From: Anaerolineae bacterium
Lineage (GTDB): Bacteria > Chloroflexota > Anaerolineae > B4-G1
Length of the DNA: 7,727 nucleotides
Assembly (NCBI GenBank): GCA_030620125.1
Contig: JAUXFI010000092.1
Span: forward strand, 1-7,727
Direction of reading: 5' to 3'
A program made the translations under genes and the position numbers. Of the stretch, positions 1 through 5,636 are shown in pieces (the stretch's first letter is position 1; each line of letters begins with the position of its first letter). Under the pieces are notes generated by a model. The model did no database searches and was not told the origin of the DNA. It saw nothing but the letters and a program-made list of their open reading frames with translations.

Positions 1-780
1 CCCACACCTGAACCACCTGACACCGGCTGGCAACTGCTGCAACCGGGCGTCGAGTTGCGCCAGGTGCGCGTGGAGATCGGCGATCCCTCGACTTTGCTCG
101 GGACAGGCGTCGCCGAACGGCCTGCCGTGAGCGGCGACGAACGACTGACTATCGTGCGGCTTGATCCTGCCACCGTGCACTTTCGCGTCCACTACGACCC
201 CGCCGCGCCCAGCCCGGTGAGCGGGTGGGCAGAGCGGTTCCGGCCACTGCTGGTCGTCAATGGAAGCTACTTCACACCCGAAGACAAGGTCACGGGTCTG
301 CTCGTCAGCGATGGGCAGTTGTGGGGCACTTCCTACGGGGACTTTGCAGGCATGTTCGCCGTCAACCCCTCACCCAGCTTCCTCCCCGCGCGGGGAGAGG
401 AGAACGTGAGCGTGCGCTGGCTCCGCGACCAGCCCTACGATCCCAACGAGCCCCTGAAAGAGGCTCTGCAATCATTCCCCGTGCTCGTCAAGCCCGGCGG
501 CATCATGGGCTTCCCTGCCGATGCTGACGACGGTCGCCCCGCCCGCCGCACCGTCGTGGCCCAGGACTTTCAGGGGCGCATCCTGTTCATCGTCGCACCC
601 CGTGGCCATCTCAGCCTTCACGAACTGGCCTGCTTCCTTGCGGAATCTGACCTCGACCTGGACATAGCGCTCAACCTGGACGGGGGTTACTCCACAGGAC
701 TGTGGCTCAAGACAGACACGCAGTCCGTGGAAATAGATTCGCTCGTCCCCGTGCCCTCGGTCATCTCCGTCAGAGACTGA
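1..780 (+). CDS. Phosphodiester glycosidase (NAGPA/DUF2233) family protein, 5' end outside window
   Basis: The reading frame is open from base 1 to the TGA at 778-780, giving 259 visible residues. A TTG at 55 could be taken as a start, but the residues before it (a Pro-rich stretch, then TGWQLLQPGVELR) look like the normal lead-in to this domain, so the gene almost certainly begins upstream. Family hallmarks in order are an early 'VRLDP' strand, 'LVVNGSYF', 'TGLLVSDGQLWG', 'ALQSFPVLVKPGG', 'ARRTVVAQD' and the C-terminal 'NLDGGYSTGLWL' signature. The family is named after the lysosomal enzyme that uncovers mannose-6-phosphate by cutting a GlcNAc phosphodiester; bacterial members are usually exported, and most have no proven substrate. 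The Pro-rich N-terminal piece resembles a linker after a signal peptide or lipoprotein anchor, but that part is not visible. It lies 131 bp before the sigma-factor gene on the same strand. Family assignment is confident; substrate and localisation are inference. Confidence 0.88.
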   Translation, partial: PTPEPPDTGWQLLQPGVELRQVRVEIGDPSTLLGTGVAERPAVSGDERLTIVRLDPATVHFRVHYDPAAPSPVSGWAERFRPLLVVNGSYFTPEDKVTGLLVSDGQLWGTSYGDFAGMFAVNPSPSFLPARGEENVSVRWLRDQPYDPNEPLKEALQSFPVLVKPGGIMGFPADADDGRPARRTVVAQDFQGRILFIVAPRGHLSLHELACFLAESDLDLDIALNLDGGYSTGLWLKTDTQSVEIDSLVPVPSVISVRD

Positions 781-783
781 CCC

Positions 784-839
784 AATACGTAATGCGCAAT
801 GCGTGACTCGTGTCTCTCACGTTTCACGTTTTCCGAGTC
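784..839. repeat. Heptanucleotide repeat tract in the intergenic spacer
   Basis: Three degenerate heptamers run end to end at 784-804 (AATACGT, AATGCGC, AATGCGT), followed by two perfect CACGTTT heptamers at 818-831. A 6-bp inverted repeat (GACTCG at 805-810, CGAGTC at 834-839) brackets the second group. The 781-911 spacer holds no convincing gene or sigma-70 promoter. The CACGTTT unit recurs at 7543-7563. This resembles in kind the short tandemly repeated heptamers of filamentous cyanobacteria; function is unknown. Confidence 0.6.
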
Positions 840-911
840 CAAAAAACCCGACTTTTACTCCCCATTCTACGTACAAGTATTGATGGCGACTGCCACAGAC
901 CGGCTGGCCCG

Positions 912-1499
912 ATGACCCAAGACCTGATCAAACACGCGCTGACAGGCGACGAAACCGCCGCCCGGAAACTACACGAGACCCACTACCCGGCCGTCCTTCG
1001 CCTGGCCTACATGCTCCTGCAAAATCTACAGGACGCCGAGGACACAACGCAGGAAACTTTTGTCTACGCCTTCGAGCACCTGGCCCAATACGACCCGGCG
1101 CGGGCCGCCTTCGCCACATGGCTCAAGGTCATCGTCACCAGCCGCTGCCGCGACCTGCAGCGCCGCCGCCGTTTCCGCTGGCTCTCCCTGCAAGATCTGA
1201 TGGAGACCGGATTTGAGCCTCAAGACGAGACACCCGACCACCAGCCGGCCGTTGTGCTCGAACTGGCGGGAATGCAACAGACAGTGTGGGAGGCACTGAA
1301 GCAAGTGCCGCACAAGTCGCGCCAGGCCCTGATCCTGCGTTACTTTGGGAACCTCTCGTACTCCGAGATGGCACAGGCCCTCGGCTGCCCGCTCAGCACC
1401 GCCAAGTCCCGCGTCGCCTACGGCCTGCGGAGGCTGGCCAACCTGCTGGAGCAGGAACCTTCTATCGTGATGGACTACCGTGTGGAGAACGCGCCGTGA
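912..1499 (+). CDS. ECF-type RNA polymerase sigma factor
   Basis: This 195-residue protein has the two-domain layout of extracytoplasmic-function sigma-70 factors. Region 2 (about residues 20-85) includes 'DAEDTTQETFVYAFEHL' and a 'FATWLKVIVTSRCRDLQRRR' segment, matching the -10 recognition and core-binding helices. Region 4 (about residues 125-180) has 'LKQVPHKSRQALILRYFGNLS' followed by a helix-turn-helix ending 'STAKSRVAYGLRRL' for -35 recognition. The frame extends upstream to 810, but ATG 912 is chosen because 'MTQDLIKHALTGDETAARKL' is a typical ECF N terminus and the upstream residues come from the repeat tract. No clear Shine-Dalgarno precedes it. Its stop overlaps the GTG of the anti-sigma::LCP gene by 4 bp, the usual sigma/anti-sigma arrangement that keeps the two products balanced. 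I see no ECF-style GGAAC -35 box upstream, so autoregulation cannot be claimed from sequence. Confidence 0.92.
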   Translation: MTQDLIKHALTGDETAARKLHETHYPAVLRLAYMLLQNLQDAEDTTQETFVYAFEHLAQYDPARAAFATWLKVIVTSRCRDLQRRRRFRWLSLQDLMETGFEPQDETPDHQPAVVLELAGMQQTVWEALKQVPHKSRQALILRYFGNLSYSEMAQALGCPLSTAKSRVAYGLRRLANLLEQEPSIVMDYRVENAP

Positions 1500-2752
1500 A
1501 CAAACACCTCAACGACCGCCAACTGCTGGCCTACCTGGAAAACGACCTCCCGCCTGCACGGCGCGAGCGGGCCGAGGTCCATCTGAGCGCCTGCCCCGCC
1601 TGCCGCGCCCGCCTGGAGGCGTTGACCCAGACAGCGGGACACCTGACCGCGACGCTCCACACCGTGGAGGAGCAGGTTCCGTCAGACTCGGCTCGCTCGT
1701 GGGAGATGGTAGCCCGGCGCTGGAAGAAACAGCGCCCAAGACCGCCCATCCTCCCGTTCCGCCCGCGCCTGCGCTACCTGGCAACGCTGGCCGTCCTGGC
1801 GCTCTTCGTCGTCGGGCTCGCCGGCCTGATCCATACCCTGGCTACCACCGGCCCCGACGTGGCCGAAGCTACGCCCACGCCAAAGCCCACGCCCACGGCG
1901 AGACCGTCGTCCGCGCCCGGGCCGCTACCTCGCCCCCAACCCGACCACCTGACTGCCCCCATCTCCCTCCTGATCCTCGGCGCCGACGGCGAGAGCGAGA
2001 CGTCTGGCGAGACCGACACGCTGATGCTGCTCTACCTGGATGCCGAAGCCGAACGCGCCTTTCTGCTCTCCATCCCCCGCGACCTGTACGTGGAGATGCC
2101 CGGTCACAGGCAGACACGCGCCGGCAGCGTCTATGGGATAGGCGAAAAAGACGAGACCACCAGCGGCCTGGTGCTGGCCCGGGAGACGATCTCCGCCACA
2201 CTGGGCCTCCCCATACAATACACCGCCCTGGTGCACTTTGACGGCTTCGTCGCGCTGATTGACGACATCGGCGGCCTGGACGTAGAGGTGCCCCATCCTA
2301 TTGAGGACCCAACCTTCCCAGACGATCACGGTGGCCGTGACCCGCTGTTCATCCCTGCCGGACGGCGACACTTTGACGGCGAGACAGCCCTGCGTTACGC
2401 CCGCACACGCGCAGTCCCGGCCCCCGGCTTCGACCGCGCTTTCCGCCAGCAGCAACTCGTCCTGGCCGTGCACGAGCGCGTGATACGGCTCGACATGCTA
2501 CCCACCCTCATCGCCCAGGCCCCTACCCTCTGGTCGGCCATCGCAAGCGGCCTCGAAACGGACCTCTCCTTGAGCAATGCGATTGACCTGGCGCTGCTGG
2601 CAACCAACCTCGCCGCCGACGACATCACTACCGCCACCCTCGACGAGTGCTGCACCGTCAAACACGTCACACCCGCCGGCGAGCGCGTGCTGCTCCCCCA
2701 GCCGGAAGAGATCAAAACGCTGATGGAGAACCTGTTGGAGGAAACACAATGA
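1496..2752 (+). CDS. Membrane anti-sigma factor (zinc finger) fused to an extracytoplasmic LCP domain
   Basis: The 418-residue product starts at GTG 1496, inside the stop of the sigma gene (GTGA overlap), with GGAG at 1484-1487 eight bases upstream. Longer in-frame starts would overlap the sigma gene deeply and give no recognisable domain. Domains in order: an anti-sigma zinc-finger module, residues 1-60, with the H-x3-C-x2-C motif (H29, C33, C36) that binds ECF sigma factors; a basic stretch; one membrane helix (about 92-112); a Thr/Pro linker (about 124-150); and a LytR-CpsA-Psr domain (about 155-330) plus C-terminal extension. LCP landmarks are 'DTLML' (D174), 'SIPRDLYVE' (R195), 'YARTR' (301-305) and 'RAFRQQQ'. 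The Arg usual before the DT motif is Glu, and the Asp usual in the 'D-F-x-R-x-x-R-Q' motif is Gly311, so activity may be reduced. Predicted topology is finger inside, LCP outside. I infer that it restrains the adjacent sigma factor and uses the LCP domain as sensor. Confidence 0.88.
   Translation: MNKHLNDRQLLAYLENDLPPARRERAEVHLSACPACRARLEALTQTAGHLTATLHTVEEQVPSDSARSWEMVARRWKKQRPRPPILPFRPRLRYLATLAVLALFVVGLAGLIHTLATTGPDVAEATPTPKPTPTARPSSAPGPLPRPQPDHLTAPISLLILGADGESETSGETDTLMLLYLDAEAERAFLLSIPRDLYVEMPGHRQTRAGSVYGIGEKDETTSGLVLARETISATLGLPIQYTALVHFDGFVALIDDIGGLDVEVPHPIEDPTFPDDHGGRDPLFIPAGRRHFDGETALRYARTRAVPAPGFDRAFRQQQLVLAVHERVIRLDMLPTLIAQAPTLWSAIASGLETDLSLSNAIDLALLATNLAADDITTATLDECCTVKHVTPAGERVLLPQPEEIKTLMENLLEETQ
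2737..2741 (+). promoter_or_regulatory. Shine-Dalgarno GGAGG deciding the start of the second LCP gene
   Basis: GGAGG ends seven bases before ATG 2749, which itself overlaps the TGA of the preceding gene (ATGA). This favours 2749 (or the adjacent ATG 2752) over the in-frame GTG at 2647 and over later in-frame TTG 2836 and GTG 2866. Confidence 0.7.
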
Positions 2753-3846
2753 TGCGCCGAGCGACACCAACCCTTGCGAAGGTTCGGCAGCAGCTTTCAG
2801 ACTCCAAGCATCTTCACCAACCAGGAATCATCACATTGACAGAGTCATTCGCAACCTTCGCAAGGGTGGTCTTCCTGCTAGGACTAGTCGTGTTGACAAC
2901 GCTGACGGCCTGCAGCAGCTCAACTACGCACACACCGGCCCCGCCGACGCCCACCGTCTACCACGCCACCCCCACCCCAGCCACCTACGACCCGCCCACC
3001 CCACTGCCCAGGTCGCGCTCCCAGTCCGAGTCGATCACCGTGCTTCTCCTGGGCACCGACCGGCGCGGTACAGATAGCAGCACCGACAACACAGACACGC
3101 TGATGCTCTGCCACCTCGACCCGAACAGCCGGCGCATCGTGATCCTCTCCATCCCGCGCGATCTCTACGTCGAGATTCCTGGCCACGGGCAGGGCCGCGT
3201 CAACACCGCCTACGCCTGGGGCGAGCGAGGCGATACAGGCGGACTGACCACAGCTCGCCAAACCATCTCCGCCACTCTCGGTATCCCGGTCCAACACGCC
3301 GCCCTGCTTGACTTTCACGCCTTCGTCACATTCATTGACGCCATCGGCGGTGTGGACGTGGACACACCCCTCCCCATCTCCGACCCGACCTACCCGGACA
3401 GCGGCGACGGCTACGAACCCTTCTACCTGCCCGCCGGGCAGCACCACCTGGACGGGGATACGGCCCTCAAATACGTCCGCACCCGTGCCACCCCCGGCGG
3501 CGATTTCGACCGCATCGCCCGCCAGCGCCAGTTGTCGCTGGCCGTGCGCGACCAGGTCACACAATCCGACCTGCTGCCGAACCTGATCGCACAATCCCCG
3601 CAACTCTGGTCCGCTCTTCAGGACGATTTCGAGACCGACCTGACGCTGGGTGACATCGTAGACCTGGCCGTCACCGCCAGCCGCATCCCCGCCGACCAGA
3701 TCGTCACCGCCAGCATTGACCAATCCTGTACCCACTTCTGGACCACGCCCGGCGGAGCCTCCGTCCTGCTCCCCGACCAGGCCGCAATCGAAGCCCTGGT
3801 CACCGACCTCTTCGCCCCCCCACCGACCACAGCTTTAGCCCACTGA
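2749..3846 (+). CDS. LCP (LytR-CpsA-Psr) family glycopolymer transferase, putative lipoprotein
   Basis: The 365-residue product begins at ATG 2749, overlapping the preceding stop by 4 bp behind a good GGAGG. Residues 1-39 are an unusual polar leader, much of it encoded by a palindromic repeat element. Next come a hydrophobic segment (about 39-54) ending in a lipobox-like 'LTAC' (C55), a Pro/Thr linker (about 58-88), and the LCP domain (about 95-270). Motifs kept are 'NTDTLML' (D116), 'SIPRDLYVEIPG' (R137), 'VNTAYAWGE', 'YVRTR' (242-246) and 'GDFDRIARQRQ' (D252, R255, Q259), so the acidic and arginine positions known to contact metal and pyrophosphate in LCP structures are mostly present. LCP enzymes transfer undecaprenyl-pyrophosphate-linked glycans to peptidoglycan or other acceptors outside the membrane. 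It is clearly a paralogue of the LCP half of the preceding protein along its whole length, including the C-terminal 'TPxGxxVLLP' region. The glycan substrate is unknown. Lipoprotein processing versus a plain membrane anchor is unresolved. Confidence 0.9.
   Translation: MMRRATPTLAKVRQQLSDSKHLHQPGIITLTESFATFARVVFLLGLVVLTTLTACSSSTTHTPAPPTPTVYHATPTPATYDPPTPLPRSRSQSESITVLLLGTDRRGTDSSTDNTDTLMLCHLDPNSRRIVILSIPRDLYVEIPGHGQGRVNTAYAWGERGDTGGLTTARQTISATLGIPVQHAALLDFHAFVTFIDAIGGVDVDTPLPISDPTYPDSGDGYEPFYLPAGQHHLDGDTALKYVRTRATPGGDFDRIARQRQLSLAVRDQVTQSDLLPNLIAQSPQLWSALQDDFETDLTLGDIVDLAVTASRIPADQIVTASIDQSCTHFWTTPGGASVLLPDQAAIEALVTDLFAPPPTTALAH
2770..2867. repeat. 98-bp palindromic repeat element inside the LCP reading frame
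   Basis: A perfect 15-bp inverted repeat (ACCCTTGCGAAGGTT at 2770-2784, AACCTTCGCAAGGGT at 2853-2867) encloses 68 bp. The core contains CCAAG and TCACATTGACAG, which also occur in similar order in the element at 3858-3952. The element is translated in frame as about 32 residues of the N-terminal leader of the second LCP protein, a region with no counterpart in the LCP fold. It looks like a small REP/MITE-like insertion tolerated because it keeps the frame open; no transposase or clear target-site duplication is visible. Confidence 0.65.
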
Positions 3847-3857
3847 CCCCATTTTAC

Positions 3858-3952
3858 CTTCCCGAAAGCTCCAACGCGATGAGTCTTGCCAAGATTCTGG
3901 TCCCAGGGCAGATTTTGGCTCACCTGACAGCCAACTTGCAGCTTCCGGGAAG
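3858..3952. repeat. 95-bp palindromic repeat element downstream of the LCP gene
   Basis: Thirteen-base arms (CTTCCCGAAAGCT at 3858-3870 and AGCTTCCGGGAAG at 3940-3952) are complementary except at one position, which can form a G-U pair in RNA. They enclose 69 bp, nearly the same spacing as in the element at 2770-2867. An inner hairpin can form between 3888-3899 and 3909-3919. Shared core words with the other copy are CCAAG and TCAC(A)TGACAG. It begins 12 bp after the LCP stop. It could end or stabilise the operon transcript, but lacks the T-run of an intrinsic terminator. Confidence 0.6.
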
Positions 3953-3970
3953 ATAGCTTGGATAATTACT

Positions 3971-4000
3971 GCTCATTTGCTCATTTGCCATTTGTCATTT
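3971..4000. repeat. Short tandem repeat tract (GCTCATTT / GCCATTT / GTCATTT)
   Basis: Two copies of GCTCATTT (3971-3986) are followed by GCCATTT (3987-3993) and GTCATTT (3994-4000). The tract runs straight into a TATAAT box, so the repeats form the -35 and spacer region of the putative prepilin peptidase promoter. It is another 7-8 nt repeat family, of the same style as the tracts at 784-839 and 7492-7563. Confidence 0.55.
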
Positions 4001-4005
4001 ATAAT
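3977..4005 (+). promoter_or_regulatory. Putative sigma-70-type promoter of the prepilin peptidase gene
   Basis: TTGCTC (3977-3982) and a perfect TATAAT (4000-4005) are separated by 17 bp. Transcription would start near 4012, one or two bases before ATG 4014. Together with the lack of any Shine-Dalgarno before that ATG, this predicts a leaderless or near-leaderless mRNA. The -35 is weak and the AT-rich repeat tract raises the chance of a fortuitous match. Confidence 0.45.
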
Positions 4006-4013
4006 CCTTCCCA

Positions 4014-4757
4014 ATGACCATCCTCTTCGTACTCCTTGGCCTCCTCATTGGTGGCCTGATCAATCAACTCGGCTCCGACCTCCCCGCCCGGCGGGATCTG
4101 ACCCGTCCCCACTGCCCCTACTGCGGGCGAGGCCGTCCCTGGTGGCAATGGCTCTCCCTGCCCGCCTACCTGGTCGGGCGCGCCGACTGCCCCCACTGTG
4201 GCGCACCCATCAGCCCACGCCATCCCCTCGCCGAGATTGGGCTGGCGGTGACCTACGGCTATCTCTTGATCACGCTTGGCCCCTCTGTTAGACTGATCCT
4301 CTACCTCATATACAGCACCATCTTCGCCCTCATCCTCATCACCGACCTGGAGCGTAGACTGATCCTCAACGTCGTGACCTATCCAGCCATCATCTTCGCC
4401 TTCGTCGTCAGCTTCATCACGCCGGAGATGACATGGTGGAGCGCGCTGGCCGGTGGGGCAATTGGCTTTGTGTTTTTCTTCATCGCCGCGTGGGTGGGAA
4501 ACGCCCTCTTTGGCAGCGGCGCCTTGGGCGGCGGTGACGTCAAACTGGCGGCGTTCGTCGGCCTCATCACCGGCTTCCCGCTGGTGATCGAGGCACTGGT
4601 GCTGACCATCCTCATCGGGGCCGCTATCAGCGCCATCCTGCTGGTCACCCGCGTGCGCAGCCTGCGCGACCCCATCCCCTACGGGCCGTTCCTCGTCGCT
4701 GGCGCGGCCATCACCCTCCTGTGGGGCTACCCCATCGCCGAATGGTTCCTGCGCTAG
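4014..4757 (+). CDS. Prepilin peptidase (type IV leader peptidase, A24 family, PilD-like)
   Basis: The 247-residue polytopic membrane protein has the two catalytic aspartates of the A24 family. The first is D111 in 'ILITDLERRLI', on the cytoplasmic side after a membrane segment; the second is D175 in 'GALGGGDVKLAAFVGL', matching the GxGDxK signature. An N-terminal cytoplasmic loop carries two CxxC pairs (C34/C37 and C59/C62), the zinc-binding module of bifunctional enzymes that cleave and N-methylate prepilins. The motif usually written G-S-F-x-N-V-x-x-x-R-L-P just before the zinc loop is here 'GGLINQLGSDLP', so methylation ability is less certain. The enzyme would process type IV pilin-like or pseudopilin precursors for pili, secretion or competence. 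No pilin or assembly gene lies in the window, so its partners must be elsewhere. ATG 4014 is the only good start and lacks a Shine-Dalgarno. It converges on the flippase gene, with 36 bp between the stops. Confidence 0.93.
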   Translation: MTILFVLLGLLIGGLINQLGSDLPARRDLTRPHCPYCGRGRPWWQWLSLPAYLVGRADCPHCGAPISPRHPLAEIGLAVTYGYLLITLGPSVRLILYLIYSTIFALILITDLERRLILNVVTYPAIIFAFVVSFITPEMTWWSALAGGAIGFVFFFIAAWVGNALFGSGALGGGDVKLAAFVGLITGFPLVIEALVLTILIGAAISAILLVTRVRSLRDPIPYGPFLVAGAAITLLWGYPIAEWFLR

Positions 4758-4793
4758 ACTGACTGTTGGAATCGGAGAATCCCCCCGCCGCGT

Positions 4794-5603
4794 CTACCGT
4801 ACCAGATAGCCCGCCACCGTCGCCAACAGCACAGCCACAGGGATCAGCAAAAGTTGGGCCAACAGTGTCCCTGCCAGCCGTCCACCGATCTGCCATACGG
4901 TGATAGCGGATACATCGGAGGGAGGACGCTCTCCGCGCAGTGCCTGATCCACCACGTGAGCGGTCAGCGGGTCCACCAGCAGTACCATCAGCACAGTGCC
5001 GACGCCGGTGAGGAATGAAGGCAGCGTGAGCGCGGTGCGGACGCCCTGGGGTGAAATGGCGCTGGCGATCTGCCCCGCCGGGCCAGCGACGGCGTAGATG
5101 GCGGCCACCAGCACGGTGAGCAAGATCCAGCGCCAGGGGAGACGGTGGCGGCTGGCCCATAGGACAGTGCGGGCGTGCGGGCTACGCAGTTCCTCCCGCG
5201 CCCGTGGCAACCCCTCGATGCTCAGACCATGCAAAACGACGCGCGGAAGAGAGTGGCGCTGCTCGTAAGAGTGTACCGCACGCGCCAGTAGCCGCGCGAG
5301 GGAGGGCACCAACGCCGCCCCCACCCCAATCCCAACCACCGCCGCTAGCAGAATCAGTCGCAGGGTGACTGTCAACCCGGCCACCGCGCCTGCGGTCACC
5401 GCCACGTCCACCAGACCCGCCAACAGCGTCGCCTGCAACGCATTGGCGGCGCGAGCGGAGAGAGCCAGCAAGTTGTAAAGGGAACCAGCCTGGGCAGGCC
5501 GACGAGTACGTATCCCCGCCAACCGCGCCGCGTAGGCCGAGATCTCGACGGCGTAGATGAGAACGGTCAAAGCCAGGACAATCCATAGCCGCAGACTCAT
5601 CAT
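4794..5603 (-). CDS. amj: Amj-type lipid II flippase (DUF2837 family)
   Basis: The 269-residue protein has about six hydrophobic segments (roughly residues 6-26, 55-75, 79-100, 158-178, 193-212 and 244-265). The N-terminal stretch 'ISAYAARLAGIRTRRPAQAG', followed by 'SLYNLLALSARAANALQATL', is the hallmark of the DUF2837 family, as is the late 'VLLVDPLTAHVVDQALRGE' segment. The founding member is Bacillus subtilis Amj (YdaH), an alternative to MurJ that moves lipid-linked peptidoglycan precursor across the cytoplasmic membrane; in Bacillus it is induced through the ECF factor sigma-M when MurJ is lost. The length matches the family. Tandem ATGs at 5603 and 5600 offer starts and neither has a strong ribosome-binding site. 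It begins 33 bp after the mutL stop, so it is probably co-transcribed with mutL. Assignment rests on remembered family signatures; flippase activity in this lineage is inferred. Confidence 0.82.
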   Translation of the reverse strand: MMSLRLWIVLALTVLIYAVEISAYAARLAGIRTRRPAQAGSLYNLLALSARAANALQATLLAGLVDVAVTAGAVAGLTVTLRLILLAAVVGIGVGAALVPSLARLLARAVHSYEQRHSLPRVVLHGLSIEGLPRAREELRSPHARTVLWASRHRLPWRWILLTVLVAAIYAVAGPAGQIASAISPQGVRTALTLPSFLTGVGTVLMVLLVDPLTAHVVDQALRGERPPSDVSAITVWQIGGRLAGTLLAQLLLIPVAVLLATVAGYLVR

Positions 5604-5636
5604 CCGTTATCCATTGATGTCCTGCAATCCGCCGTT

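Noticed and set aside
1480..2241. A 253-codon plus-strand open frame overlapping the anti-sigma::LCP gene
   Set aside because: The translation is Arg/Pro-rich with no domain; the other frame carries the zinc finger, membrane helix and LCP motifs.
2647..2748. In-frame upstream GTG start for the second LCP gene
   Set aside because: It would overlap the preceding gene by about 100 bp, whereas ATG 2749 has a well-placed GGAGG and an ATGA overlap.
2920..3735. A 271-codon minus-strand open frame across the second LCP gene
   Set aside because: It is a low-complexity Gly/Val/Asp-rich antisense shadow of a clearly recognisable LCP coding sequence, as expected in high-GC DNA.
3858..3952. Intrinsic terminator after the LCP operon
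   Set aside because: The stem has a 69-nt loop region and no T-run follows, so a repeat element is the better description.
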